Source of the DNA: Solirubrobacterales bacterium
GTDB lineage: Bacteria; Actinomycetota; Thermoleophilia; Solirubrobacterales; Solirubrobacteraceae
DNA: 50,090 nt
NCBI GenBank assembly: GCA_027306855.1
Contig: DAHUYZ010000009.1
Location: 267-50,356 of the forward strand
Direction: 5' to 3'
Below are positions 8,193-16,732 of this stretch, piece by piece; within the stretch, counting starts at the first letter, position 1, and each line of letters opens with the position of its first letter. The notes under the pieces are model-generated. The model made no database searches and was not told the DNA's origin. It saw only the letters and a program-made list of their open reading frames with translations. The position numbers and the translations under genes were made by a program.

Positions 8193-9188
8193 TCAGATGA
8201 GCTGGAGCGTTGCGAACGCGATGTACAGGACGATCAGCGAAGCCGCCCCGGCCCGCCCCATGCCGCGCCTGGACGCGAGCATGGCCAGGCACGCGATTGT
8301 CATCGCGAACAGCCACGCGAGCTGGAGCTTCGCGGTGACCGAGAGCGCGGCGAACGTTACGAGGAGCGACGGCACGATCACGCCGGCGCCCATGTTCAGC
8401 GAGTTGCTGTTGAACGCCTCCCCCACGAGCGCAGCCCCGCGGCCGGCGAGCCCGAGACGCACGCCGGTGATCGCGTTGGGGATGCTCGTGAGCGGCGCGA
8501 GTATCAGCATGCCGAGCACGGCGTCCGAGATGTGCCAACGATCGCCGAGAGTCAGCGCTCCCTGCACCATGCCGGCACTGCCCGCGACGATCACCAAGAC
8601 GTCGAGCACGATCAAGGCGAGCAGGTGATGCGTCGCCTTCGAGGACGGCTCGCGAGCGGATGCAGCCGGCGGTCTCTGCTGGAGCGCATGCGCCACGCGT
8701 GTAAGGGTGTGCTCGCCGCCCCACATGTGCGCAAGCAGCTCCGACCCGCCGATCACGAGCAGCAGATATGGCACGATGACGCACCCCGCCGTGACCGCGG
8801 CGAGAGCAGGTGAGAGCCATCCGAGCAGCAGGGCGGCGCCGATCGCGGTGATCGCCGCACCGACCAGGCCCTCCAACGCGAGCGTGTCGCGCGAGAGGCG
8901 CACGCTGCCGGCAAGCAGCCCGCTCACCCCGATCATGGCTGCGAGGTTGAAGGCGTTGGAGCCGACGAGCACGCCGACGCTGACGCCGTGCGCTCCCTTC
9001 GCCAGCGCGAACAGGGCGGATGAGATCTCGGGACCATCGGCCGCGAGCGCGGTCAGCAGGCCGATGAGCGCCTCGGGGAACCCCAAGCGCAGCCCGAGCG
9101 AGTCCAGGCGCCGCGCGAACAGCCGCGCCGCGATCAGCGTCACAGACAGGGACAGGATGAACAGCACGGCCGCCGGGAGAGTGCTCAT
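8193..9188 (-). CDS. Sodium/calcium exchanger family membrane protein
   Basis: Secondary cation antiporter of the CaCA superfamily, 331 residues and about ten membrane segments. The two internal alpha repeats are visible: ALAADGPEISSALFALAKG (residues about 48-66), and APLTSIPNAITGVRLGLAG in the second half followed by EAFNSNSLNMGAGV. Repeat 1 keeps the Pro-Glu of the ion site; repeat 2 has Pro-Asn. The ATG at 9188 has AGGAG four bases away; an ATG at 9221 would overlap kdpE more deeply. It sits 10 bases after kdpE and before the kdp structural genes, which suggests control by the same two-component system. The transported ion is unknown. Confidence 0.85.
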   Translation of the reverse strand: MSTLPAAVLFILSLSVTLIAARLFARRLDSLGLRLGFPEALIGLLTALAADGPEISSALFALAKGAHGVSVGVLVGSNAFNLAAMIGVSGLLAGSVRLSRDTLALEGLVGAAITAIGAALLLGWLSPALAAVTAGCVIVPYLLLVIGGSELLAHMWGGEHTLTRVAHALQQRPPAASAREPSSKATHHLLALIVLDVLVIVAGSAGMVQGALTLGDRWHISDAVLGMLILAPLTSIPNAITGVRLGLAGRGAALVGEAFNSNSLNMGAGVIVPSLLVTFAALSVTAKLQLAWLFAMTIACLAMLASRRGMGRAGAASLIVLYIAFATLQLI

Positions 9189-9198
9189 AGGGCTCCTC

Positions 9199-9906
9199 TC
9201 AGGCGGAGAAGCGGTAGCCAACGCCGGGATCGGTCACGATGCAGCGGGGCGTCTGCCCTTCCGGCTCGACCTTGGCGCGAAGGCGCGCTATGTGGGTGCG
9301 AAGCGTCTGGACATCGTCGGCGTACCCCGGCCCCCACACCTCGGTCAGCAGGGCGCGGTGGGTCATGAGCCGCCCGCGGTTGCAGGCGAGCACCCGCAGC
9401 AGGTCGAACTCGATCGGCGTCAGGTGGATCGACGCGCCGGCGCGCTGCACGGAGCGAGCCGCAAGATCGATCTCCAGATCGCCGACGACGATGCGCGGCT
9501 GCCCCCCCGATCTCCCGCCGCGACGCAGAGCCGCCTGAAGGCGCGCCACCAGCTCGCGCGATCCAAACGGCTTGGTCACGTAATCGTCTGCGCCCGCCTG
9601 CAGCGCTCGCACCTTCTGCTCCTCCTCCCCGATCGCAGAGAGCACGATGATCGGCATCTCGCTCCACTCGCGCAGGCTGCGCGCGACCTCGACGCCGTCC
9701 ATGTCGGGAAGCATCAAATCCACGATCGCGGCATGCGGAGGGCGCACGGCGGCCCTGTCGAGCGCATCCACTCCCGTTTCGGCCGGCACGACCTCGAAGC
9801 CTGCGTCACGCAGCACGACACGCAGCGCCCGCAGGATCTGGGGCTCATCGTCGACGACGAGTATCCGCTTGGCCGGCGTCGGCTTGTCTGCCGCGCGCGT
9901 ACTCAT
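9199..9906 (-). CDS. kdpE: OmpR/KdpE-type response regulator
   Basis: Two-component DNA-binding response regulator of 235 residues. The receiver domain (about residues 14-125) has DDEPQ, the phospho-acceptor in IVDLMLPD and the conserved Lys in YVTKPF. A winged-helix OmpR domain follows (LTPIEFDLLRVLACNRGRL, then GYADDVQTLRTHIARLRAKV). The start overlaps the sensor-kinase stop as ATGA. The kdpE name follows from the domain layout and from the kdp genes downstream. Confidence 0.92.
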   Translation of the reverse strand: MSTRAADKPTPAKRILVVDDEPQILRALRVVLRDAGFEVVPAETGVDALDRAAVRPPHAAIVDLMLPDMDGVEVARSLREWSEMPIIVLSAIGEEEQKVRALQAGADDYVTKPFGSRELVARLQAALRRGGRSGGQPRIVVGDLEIDLAARSVQRAGASIHLTPIEFDLLRVLACNRGRLMTHRALLTEVWGPGYADDVQTLRTHIARLRAKVEPEGQTPRCIVTDPGVGYRFSA

Positions 9907-11471
9907 GACACGCGCTCCTCCCTGATCCCTTTCTCACCGGCTCCCCTCGGCGAGGTGTCGTGCGCCACTCGCGCGCGCGAGAGAGGCAACTCGAACACGA
10001 ACGTGGCGCCCTGACCGGGAAGCGACTCGACGTGCAGGCGACCGCCGTTTGACTCGGTGAACCCGCGCGCTATCGCAAGCCCCAGACCTGACCCGCGATG
10101 GTCACCTCCAGGCGTGCCCGCGCGGTAGAACGGCTCGAACACCCGCTCGAGCTGCGCGGGTGGGATGCCGGGACCGCGATCGACGATGCGGATGACCAAT
10201 CGGTCGCCGGTGGGACCGTCATGCGGGGAAAGCGCCAGCGGAGTCGGTGCGACGGGCGCTCCCGGAAGCTCCCGCTCCTCGACTGTTGCGCCAGGTGATG
10301 TGGCCGCGAGACTGCGCACCGCGCGCGCCCGCACCGAAACCGGATGCCCGCCCGAGTGCCGGCGGGCGTTCTCGAGCACGTTTACGACGGCGCGCTCCAT
10401 CTGCACCGGATCGACGCTGACCAGGGACAGATCGCGGTCGATCGAGAGTGCGAACTCCTGCTCGCCTGGCGCAAGCTCCGCAACCGCGGCGCGCAACAGC
10501 TCCTCCAAGGATGCCAGCGCCAAGCGCGGCTCGGCGGCCCCCGCTTCCAGACGGGAGAGGTCCAGCAGATTGTCGACGAGGCGAGCGAGGCGTCTCGTCT
10601 CGTCCTGGACGATGCTCGCCATCTCGCGGCGCTCCTCTTCGGACAGCGACGGCGAGCCGATCGCCTCGCCGGCCGTTGCTATCGCGGTCAACGGAGAGCG
10701 CAGATCGTGGGAGACGGCGCGCAGCAGCGCTGTCTTGACCACGTCCGCCCGTCGCAGCGCGACTGTCTCGACGACGTCCGTCAGCAACGACTCGCGCTCG
10801 AGCCCCGCACTGAGCAGCGACTCCAAGGCAGGCACGATGCGCTCTTGCAGCCGGCGCAGCGTCGCCTCGGAGGTGTCGGAGGGGATGAGCAGCGTCCCCA
10901 GCCTACGCGGCCCCTCACGCAGTGCGAACGCGATCCGGCGCTCGTCACCCTCGACGGCCTCGAGCTCGATAGCGGCCGAGGGCAGCTCGAGCACCTGTGC
11001 CAGACGCGCGGCCGCCGTCGGCAGATCCTCGGAGAGTCGCCGGCCGCTGAGCAGCAGCCGCGCCATCTCAGCTGCGAGATCGGCCTCGACACGCCGTTCG
11101 GCGGCCTCACGCGCACGCGCGCGCGTAACCTCGGCAACAGAGCTGACGAGCACGGCCGCGACCGTGAAGGTGATGAGCGCCACCCAGTTGTCCGGGTCGC
11201 GGATCGTGAGGCGCCCGACCGGCGGCAGGTGGAAGTAATTGAACGCAAGCGCGCTCAACACTGCCGTGCCGATCCCCAGCCACACGCCCCACGTGATCGA
11301 CACGACGAGTACAGCGATCATGTAGAGGACCCCGAGCGACACGACCGGGGCGGCATGCTCGAGCGGGTAGATCAGCAGCGTGCACAGCGCGACGAGCGCA
11401 ACCGCTACGACCACGCCGACGCGCCGGGAGGGCGGCTGCGAGGTGAGGAGGAAGCCGAAGTAGCGGGACAC
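9903..11471 (-). CDS. kdpD: KdpD-like sensor histidine kinase lacking the KdpD/USP N-terminal domains
   Basis: Membrane sensor kinase expected to phosphorylate KdpE; 522 residues against about 890 for full-length KdpD. Starting at the GTG at 11471 the protein begins almost at once with the four-helix DUF4118 membrane block (VALVALCTLLIYPL, VLYMIAVLVVSITWGVWLGI, ITFTVAAVLVSSVAEV). A linker and the kinase core follow: H-box SHDLRSPLTAI, N-box NVLENARRHS, G1 DRGPGIPP, G2 GSGLGLAIARG. The cytoplasmic KdpD sensor and universal-stress domains are absent. The start is supported by TACGCT (11480-11485) eight bases upstream; a TTG at 11573 would add an unconvincing Arg-rich extension. Confidence 0.88.
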   Translation of the reverse strand: MSRYFGFLLTSQPPSRRVGVVVAVALVALCTLLIYPLEHAAPVVSLGVLYMIAVLVVSITWGVWLGIGTAVLSALAFNYFHLPPVGRLTIRDPDNWVALITFTVAAVLVSSVAEVTRARAREAAERRVEADLAAEMARLLLSGRRLSEDLPTAAARLAQVLELPSAAIELEAVEGDERRIAFALREGPRRLGTLLIPSDTSEATLRRLQERIVPALESLLSAGLERESLLTDVVETVALRRADVVKTALLRAVSHDLRSPLTAIATAGEAIGSPSLSEEERREMASIVQDETRRLARLVDNLLDLSRLEAGAAEPRLALASLEELLRAAVAELAPGEQEFALSIDRDLSLVSVDPVQMERAVVNVLENARRHSGGHPVSVRARAVRSLAATSPGATVEERELPGAPVAPTPLALSPHDGPTGDRLVIRIVDRGPGIPPAQLERVFEPFYRAGTPGGDHRGSGLGLAIARGFTESNGGRLHVESLPGQGATFVFELPLSRARVAHDTSPRGAGEKGIREERVS

Positions 11472-11479
11472 CTGTCGTG

Positions 11480-11485
11480 AGCGTA
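11480..11485 (-). promoter_or_regulatory. -10 box for kdpD (TACGCT, 8 bases before GTG)
   Basis: A TANNNT box at the distance expected of a leaderless transcript. No ribosome binding site precedes the GTG at 11471. The same arrangement recurs at many genes in this window. Confidence 0.45.
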
Positions 11486-11633
11486 ATCGAAGGCTCCGCC
11501 GATTCCCGTGCGAGGCGGTTGCGGCCTTGCTGTCGGCGCGGTCTCGGTGACAGCGCGCAGACCTCGCCGACAACGGCGCTGCAAATCGCTATGCACGCCG
11601 GCCGATCGGCTTGTGGATCGGCCCTCTCGCCTT

Positions 11634-11639
11634 TAGCTT
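11634..11639 (+). promoter_or_regulatory. -10 box (TAGCTT) seven bases before a TTG start
   Basis: TAGCTT is followed by seven bases and a TTG at 11647 that opens a well-formed signal peptide. This supports a leaderless start for the secreted peptidase-like protein. Confidence 0.4.
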
Positions 11640-11646
11640 GCGCTGC

Positions 11647-12759
11647 TTGCCCGCAGAGCGAAACAACCGCATCCGTCTTCGTGCCAGTCGCCTCGCGACC
11701 CTGATCGTAATGCTCATCGCTGCCTTCTCGGCCGGCCCGGCGCTCGCCGGCCAGAGCCAGGGCGCGCTCGAAAGCGGGATCTCCGCCTCGATGGAAAGGG
11801 AGGGCGCACTCAACTCGGGGATCCAGTCGGACACGAGCAAGATCGACTCCTTCCAGGGCAGCATCGACGACCTCAAAGCGCGCCTCGACGCGCTCGAAAC
11901 GAGTCTGCACATCGAGCGCGAACTGCTCGACCGCGTGAAAGCACAGCTATCCACGGCGCGCGCGCACCTCGCGACGCTGGTGGCCGAACTGGCCCAGGAC
12001 CGCAAGACCCTGGTGGCCCAGGTGGTGGCCGCCTATGAGTCGCCGCCGCCGAGCATCGTCACGGTGATCCTCGAGGCGCACGGCTTCGCTGACATGCTCG
12101 AGCGCATCGACGAGGAGCGCGCCATCTCGAACGAGAACGCACAGGCAACCACGCGCGTCGCGAACGCCCGCGGCGCCGTGTACACGGAAACCAGGCATCT
12201 GGCCGGCCTGTTCGCGACTCGCAGCCGTGAGACGACCGCCGTGTTCGTGCAGCGCGACGAGGTCGCCAGACTGCACATAGCGCTGGTGGACCGCCAGCTC
12301 CAGTACATACACGCGCGCGCGAGCGCGAACAGCGAACTGTCCCAGTTGCGCTCGCATCGGGCCTTACTCGAAAAAGAACTCGCGGCGATCCAGATCAGCG
12401 AGTACCGCTCGCAGAGCGAATCGTTCGCCGGCGGCTCGGGCGAATATGGGGCGCCCTCGGGCGAATACGGCTTCTTCCCGGCGCCAGGTACCAACTACAG
12501 CGTCGGCGAGGAGCCGACGATCGCCGCGCGCCTGAACACGCTCGGCAAGGCTCTCCACCTGCACCTGATCGGGATCTCCGGCTATCGCACCCCTCAGCAC
12601 TCCGTCGAGGTCGGCGGCTTCGCGGACGACCCACACACCAGAGGCGAAGCATCGGACACCCCCGGGGTCGAGGGCGTGCCCGAGTCGGTGCTCGAGAAAT
12701 TCGGCCTCACCCGCCCGTTCCCGGGCGCGGCGGAGGCGGACCACATTCAGCTGGCCTGA
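11647..12759 (+). CDS. Secreted coiled-coil protein with C-terminal M15-type peptidase domain
   Basis: About 370 residues. A signal peptide (basic RNNRIRLRASR, then LIVMLIAAFSAGPALA) is followed by a long helical coiled-coil (about residues 45-240, repeated Leu/Glu/Lys-rich heptads) like the N-terminal part of cell-wall hydrolase scaffolds. After a Gly/Tyr-rich linker the last 75 residues resemble zinc D-Ala-D-Ala peptidases of family M15: SGYRTPQHSVEVGG, then DDPHTRGEASD (His and Asp ligands) and EADHIQL (final His). I infer peptidoglycan cross-link cleavage outside the membrane. The start is uncertain: TTG 11647 fits the -10 box and signal peptide, and TTG 11611 is the longer option. The stop abuts the serS stop with no gap. 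Confidence 0.7.
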   Translation: MPAERNNRIRLRASRLATLIVMLIAAFSAGPALAGQSQGALESGISASMEREGALNSGIQSDTSKIDSFQGSIDDLKARLDALETSLHIERELLDRVKAQLSTARAHLATLVAELAQDRKTLVAQVVAAYESPPPSIVTVILEAHGFADMLERIDEERAISNENAQATTRVANARGAVYTETRHLAGLFATRSRETTAVFVQRDEVARLHIALVDRQLQYIHARASANSELSQLRSHRALLEKELAAIQISEYRSQSESFAGGSGEYGAPSGEYGFFPAPGTNYSVGEEPTIAARLNTLGKALHLHLIGISGYRTPQHSVEVGGFADDPHTRGEASDTPGVEGVPESVLEKFGLTRPFPGAAEADHIQLA

Positions 12760-14013
12760 TCAGGCGCCCAGCACGGCTGGGGCGCCGTAAGCGGCGAGGA
12801 TGTCCGGCAGCGCGACGGTGCCATCCTCGCGCTGGCCGTTCTCGAGCAGCGCGATGATCGTGCGCCCGACTGCCACGGCCGTGCCGTTGAGCGTGTGCAG
12901 CGGCGCGATCTTCTTCTCTCGGCGCACACGGATGTTCAGGCGGCGTGCCTGGTAGTCGGTCGTGTTCGAGCACGAGGTCAGCTCGCGATAGCGTTCCTGG
13001 CTCGGCAGCCACACCTCACAGTCGTACTTCTTGGCGGCGCTGTTGCCGAGGTCCGTGACGGAAATGTTGACAACGCGATACGGCAGATCCAGCTCGCTGA
13101 GGATCTCCTCCTCGATCGCGAGGATACGCTCGTGCTCTTCGGTCGAGGCATCGGGCTCGACGAAGCTGAACATCTCGACCTTCTCGAACTGGTGCACCCT
13201 GAAGATGCCGCGCGTGTCCTTGCCGGCGGCGCCGGCCTCGCGGCGAAAGCACGGCGAGAAGCCTGCATAGCGCAACGGCAGGCGCTCGACCGCAACGATC
13301 TCATCGTCGTGCAGCGAGGCGAGCGCCACCTCGGATGTGCCGACGAGGAACAGCTCGTCGTCGGCAAGGCGATAGATCTGCTGCTCGGTGTCGGGCAGGA
13401 ACCCCGTCCCGTACAGCGCGCGCTCGCGCACGAGCACAGGTGGCACGACCGGCTCGAAGCCGTGCCCGCGCAGCTTCTCGAGCGCAAAGCGCACCAGCGC
13501 AAGCTCGACCATCACGAGATCGCCCTTCAGATAGGCAAAGCGCGCGCCCGACATCGTTGCGGCGTGCTCCATGTCGATCATCGACCCGGCCAGATCGAGA
13601 TGATCGCGTGGCTTGAACGGGAGCTTGGGAACATCTCCGGCCACGCGCAGAACCTCATCCTCGGGTCCCGGCGCCGCGGTGGAATCGGGAAGATTGGGCA
13701 GCGGAGCAAGCGCCGCCTCGAGACGCTCTTCTATCTCCGCCAGCTCGCGACTCAGCTCCTTCTCGCGCGCCCCAGCCTCGCGCTGCGCCGCTATCGCCCC
13801 GGTTGCATCCTCGCCAGAGCGCTTCGCACGCGCGATCGTGTCCGCGGCCTCATTGCGCTGCGCCCGAAGTTCCTCGAGCCGCGGGATCAGGGCCCGCCGC
13901 TCCCCATCGAGCCCGATCACGGCGTCTAAACGCCGAGCGACTTCATCGCCGCGCCGAGCCAGCGCCGCACGCACCGCGTCCGGGTCCTGTCTGATCAGCT
14001 TTAGGTCCAGCAC
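12760..14013 (-). CDS. serS: Seryl-tRNA synthetase
   Basis: Class II aminoacyl-tRNA synthetase that charges tRNA-Ser; 417 residues, normal length. The N-terminal tRNA-binding coiled-coil spans about residues 25-105. Motif 2 is seen at RYAGFSPCFRREAGAAGKDT, followed by RVHQFEKVEMF, and motif 3 at NGTAVAVGRTIIALLENGQ. TSCSNTTDYQARRLNIR is the serine-site region. The start is GTG, eight bases after a TAGGCT box, with no ribosome binding site. Confidence 0.98.
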   Translation of the reverse strand: MLDLKLIRQDPDAVRAALARRGDEVARRLDAVIGLDGERRALIPRLEELRAQRNEAADTIARAKRSGEDATGAIAAQREAGAREKELSRELAEIEERLEAALAPLPNLPDSTAAPGPEDEVLRVAGDVPKLPFKPRDHLDLAGSMIDMEHAATMSGARFAYLKGDLVMVELALVRFALEKLRGHGFEPVVPPVLVRERALYGTGFLPDTEQQIYRLADDELFLVGTSEVALASLHDDEIVAVERLPLRYAGFSPCFRREAGAAGKDTRGIFRVHQFEKVEMFSFVEPDASTEEHERILAIEEEILSELDLPYRVVNISVTDLGNSAAKKYDCEVWLPSQERYRELTSCSNTTDYQARRLNIRVRREKKIAPLHTLNGTAVAVGRTIIALLENGQREDGTVALPDILAAYGAPAVLGA

Positions 14014-14021
14014 GCCCCAGG

Positions 14022-14027
14022 AGCCTA
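14022..14027 (-). promoter_or_regulatory. -10 box for serS (TAGGCT, 8 bases before GTG)
   Basis: TANNNT box directly upstream of the GTG with no Shine-Dalgarno sequence between them, consistent with leaderless initiation. Confidence 0.4.
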
Positions 14028-14074
14028 CCCGTGCCCGCCGCTATACCCCCGGCGGGTCACTGCCGGCCGCGATC

Positions 14075-14494
14075 CTATTTGGTCGTCAGCGTGATGTTGA
14101 CGGACGGCACGTGCTGGGACTGCCGCCCAGAGTAGGCCGCCAGGAACTTGGCGATGTCCTGGGCATCTTCACCGACGACGATATTCTCGGGCATGATCGC
14201 CCCCGAGAAGCCGCCGTTGCGGATCGCGTAGAGAACCTGTTCGACGTTCTCCTTGCGGATGTCGAAGTTCGGCCCGTTCGTCCTCACGCGATCCTTGATC
14301 GAAGTCGCCGAGCCCTCGGCGCCGACGGCAGAGAGGGTATGGCATCCCGAGCAGTGGTCCCTGAACAGGACGGCGCCTCGGTAATAGGGGCTCGACTTGG
14401 ACACCGAGATGCCCTGCGTACCGCAGGCGACGAGCGCACCGCCACTCGCAAGCAGAGCCGCGAAGGAGACGAGCATCTTCAAGGGAGGCCTCAT
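14075..14494 (-). CDS. Lipoprotein c-type cytochrome
   Basis: Membrane-anchored monohaem cytochrome c, 139 residues, likely an electron carrier on the outer face of the cytoplasmic membrane. A lipoprotein signal ends in GGALVAC; the Cys would be lipidated. The haem site is CSGCH and a distal Met is available in GAIMPEN, followed by the helix AQDIAKFLAAYSG typical of class I cytochromes c. The ATG at 14494 follows TATATT by nine bases. It is not next to an oxidase gene, so its partner is not shown here. Confidence 0.88.
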   Translation of the reverse strand: MRPPLKMLVSFAALLASGGALVACGTQGISVSKSSPYYRGAVLFRDHCSGCHTLSAVGAEGSATSIKDRVRTNGPNFDIRKENVEQVLYAIRNGGFSGAIMPENIVVGEDAQDIAKFLAAYSGRQSQHVPSVNITLTTK

Positions 14495-14503
14495 GCGCGG
14501 CGG

Positions 14504-14509
14504 AATATA
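14504..14509 (-). promoter_or_regulatory. -10 box for the cytochrome c gene (TATATT)
   Basis: TATATT, the most AT-rich box nearby, ends nine bases before the ATG at 14494. Confidence 0.45.
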
Positions 14510-14593
14510 TAGGGCGCGCAGGCCGAGGCGCTGACACGGGCCGCCCACGCCGACACCTGCGGACGCCTCATGTTCGCAAGCGACGACGCTGAT

Positions 14594-15046
14594 TCAGAAC
14601 CCGTGAGCGGTTTCGGCCGCGCGCAGCGCGAGAAACACGACGACGAGCGCCGACAACGTCATGACGCCCATCTCGCGCCTGACGATCGCTGCCACGATCT
14701 CCTGCTGCTCGGACGCCGGCAGCTCTCCCACCGCCTGCGCGCTCGCGAGATCGCACCGATCGAGAATCGTCTGAGCGGAAAGCACCCTCAACTGCTCGGC
14801 GACAAAGCCGACGGCGAGCGGCAGCAGCGCGTACAGGTAGAAGAGGCCTTCGGTCGAGTTGCGCCCCGTCGCCGCGAGCACCCCGACAGCCGCCGCGAAC
14901 ACGATCGCCGCGACCTGCCCGATCCGCAGCGCCACCCAGAAGGCACGGCTGTTCTCGTTGCGCCGCCAGCGCCAAGCGCCCAGCGCTCCCGGAACGGCGT
15001 TGAGCGCAGCCAGCGCAAGCGCCCCCCACTCGACGGCGTTAGTCAT
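14594..15046 (-). CDS. Hypothetical membrane protein, four predicted helices
   Basis: 150 residues. Hydrophobic segments are ALALAALNAVPGALGAW, GQVAAIVFAAAVGVLAA, GLFYLYALLPLAVGFVA and MTLSALVVVFLAL. A hydrophilic stretch before the last helix is acidic (ASEQQEIVAAIVRREMG). I do not recognise a family. It is divergent from nuoA and shares a 57-base intergenic region with it, so it may be respond to the same signals. The start could also be the TTG at 15058. Confidence 0.65.
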   Translation of the reverse strand: MTNAVEWGALALAALNAVPGALGAWRWRRNENSRAFWVALRIGQVAAIVFAAAVGVLAATGRNSTEGLFYLYALLPLAVGFVAEQLRVLSAQTILDRCDLASAQAVGELPASEQQEIVAAIVRREMGVMTLSALVVVFLALRAAETAHGF

Positions 15047-15067
15047 CTTTTGAGGCAATCGGCACTA

Positions 15068-15097
15068 TGTAACATTTTGTCACAAGGGTGATATAAC
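15068..15097 (+). promoter_or_regulatory. nuo operon promoter region: inverted repeat and -10 box TATAAC
   Basis: TATAAC (15092-15097) ends six bases before the nuoA GTG, which has no nearby ribosome binding site, so the nuo transcript may be leaderless. Just upstream lies TGTAACA-TTT-TGTCACA (15068-15084), an inverted repeat with one mismatch that could bind a redox or respiratory regulator. The regulator is not identified. Confidence 0.5.
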
Positions 15098-15103
15098 AGC
15101 GCG

Positions 15104-15460
15104 GTGCTGCGCAGCTATCTTCCCGCGATCGTGTTCCTGCTCCTCGGCGGAGCGGTCGGAGGGGCGTTTGCCGTGCTCAACTCGAAGCTCGGCCCGAGCC
15201 GCCGCGTCGAGCGCAAGCAGGACCCCTACGAGTGCGGACTCCCGTCCGAGATCAAGCACGGGATGCGCTTTGGCATCAGCTTCTACCTGATCGCGATGCT
15301 GTTCATCCTGTTCGACATCGAGGTCGTCTTCCTCTACCCGATCGCGGTCCAGCTTCGAGCGTACGGCGGCTTCGCGCTTGCCGAGACGGTCGTCTTCATC
15401 GCGCTGCTGGCGGTCGCGTTCATCTACGTGTGGCGCAGGGGAGCGCTGCAGTGGAAGTGA
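15104..15460 (+). CDS. nuoA: NADH-quinone oxidoreductase subunit A
   Basis: Small membrane subunit of complex I at the quinone-site junction; 118 residues with three membrane helices. YECGLPSEI carries the conserved Cys of the moving TM1-2 loop, and [10 protein letters not shown] is the TM2 signature. The start is GTG. Its stop overlaps the start region of nuoB. Confidence 0.96.
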   Translation: MLRSYLPAIVFLLLGGAVGGAFAVLNSKLGPSRRVERKQDPYECGLPSEIKHGMRFGISFYLIAMLFILFDIEVVFLYPIAVQLRAYGGFALAETVVFIALLAVAFIYVWRRGALQWK

Positions 15461-16203
15461 GGCGCAAGCACGGGCAGGCGTCCGGCGGCGCGTTGCGCGT
15501 GCGACGGGCGCGCTCGCGAGAGCTGCTTCGCGGCGCCGAGCTGCACGGGCCGAACGTGCCCCGGCACGTAGCGACCGTGGACCTGGAGGGCGAGGAGCTC
15601 GAACGGTACGTACACGAACGCGTGCTGACCACGACGCTCGAGAAGGCCGTCGCGTGGGGGCGCTCCAACTCGTTCTTCCCGCTCGCCTTCGGGCTTGCCT
15701 GCTGTGCCCTGGAGGCCCCGATGCACGTCGTCGCCTCACGTGTAGACATCGCGCGCTTCGGCTTCGAGGCGTTCAGGGCCTCGCCGCGCCAGGCGGACCT
15801 GATCATCTTGTCGGGGCGAGTATCGATCAAGATGGCGCCGATCATCCGCCGGCTGTACGACCAGATGCTCGAGCCCAAGTGGGCGATCTCGATGGGCGCC
15901 TGCTGCAGCTCTATGGGGGTCTTCAACAACTACGCGCTCGTCCCCGCCGACAAGTTCATGCCGATCGACGTGCACGTGCCCGGCTGCCCCCCACGGCCGG
16001 AGGCCTTGATGCACGGGATTCTGAAGCTGCGCAAGATGGTCCAGGAGCACCCGGACGCCCCCTGGCGGGAGCGCTACGGTGCGATAGGCACGGAGGAGCG
16101 CCGTCCCAGCACCGGCGGCGAGCAGGGCGGCGCCGGCTCACCCGAGGGCAGCGTCTTACGCGGCGCGGCGAATCCACGCGGAGAAGGCCCGGCCGGTGCC
16201 TGA
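15451..16203 (+). CDS. nuoB: NADH-quinone oxidoreductase subunit B
   Basis: Peripheral-arm subunit that holds iron-sulfur cluster N2, the donor to quinone. The four ligand cysteines are in [15 protein letters not shown] and PGCPPRPE. At 250 residues it is longer than usual: about 45 residues precede the core and a Gly/Pro/Glu-rich tail of some 45 residues follows it. I chose GTG 15451, seven bases after GGGGAG; GTG 15457 overlaps the nuoA stop as GTGA and is the alternative. The last eight bases overlap nuoC. Confidence 0.95.
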   Translation: MEVRRKHGQASGGALRVRRARSRELLRGAELHGPNVPRHVATVDLEGEELERYVHERVLTTTLEKAVAWGRSNSFFPLAFGLACCALEAPMHVVASRVDIARFGFEAFRASPRQADLIILSGRVSIKMAPIIRRLYDQMLEPKWAISMGACCSSMGVFNNYALVPADKFMPIDVHVPGCPPRPEALMHGILKLRKMVQEHPDAPWRERYGAIGTEERRPSTGGEQGGAGSPEGSVLRGAANPRGEGPAGA

Positions 16204-16732
16204 TGCGACGGGCCTCGAGCTGCTCGCACACGAGCTGCGCTCCTCGCAGGCGATCGGCGCGGATGGAGTGCTGGAGACGCTGCACTTCCGCGGCAAGGCC
16301 GCGCTGATCGTCGCGCCCGAGCGCATCCGCCCCGTACTGGGGACCCTGCGCGAGCGCGGCTACACGTTCCTGGCGAGCGTCCACGGCGTCGACTACCTGC
16401 CGCACGAGCCGCGTCTCGGCGTCCACTACGAGCTGCTCGACATGAGCCGCGTCGACCGGGTCGCGGTCAAGCTGCGCGTTCCCACCGACGCGCCCGTCAT
16501 CGACTCGGTCACGCCCGACGGCCCCGACGGCCCCGGCTGGCCGACCGCCGACCATCAGGAGCGCGAGATCTACGACATGTTCGGCGTTCGTTTCCGCGGA
16601 CACCCCGACCTGCGGCGCATCCTGATGCCCGAGGACTATGAGGGCCATCCCCAGCGACGCGACTTCCCCGTCGGCGGGGAACCGATCAAGTTCACGTTCA
16701 ACGAGCACGACTGGCAGGGGGACGCGCGATGA
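16196..16732 (+). CDS. nuoC: NADH-quinone oxidoreductase subunit C
   Basis: Structural 30-kDa-type subunit of the complex I connecting module; 178 residues. The family signature is seen as [12 protein letters not shown], then [18 protein letters not shown] and RRDFPVGG. It is separate from nuoD here, not fused as in E. coli. It starts with GTG inside the end of nuoB. Confidence 0.96.
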   Translation: MPDATGLELLAHELRSSQAIGADGVLETLHFRGKAALIVAPERIRPVLGTLRERGYTFLASVHGVDYLPHEPRLGVHYELLDMSRVDRVAVKLRVPTDAPVIDSVTPDGPDGPGWPTADHQEREIYDMFGVRFRGHPDLRRILMPEDYEGHPQRRDFPVGGEPIKFTFNEHDWQGDAR

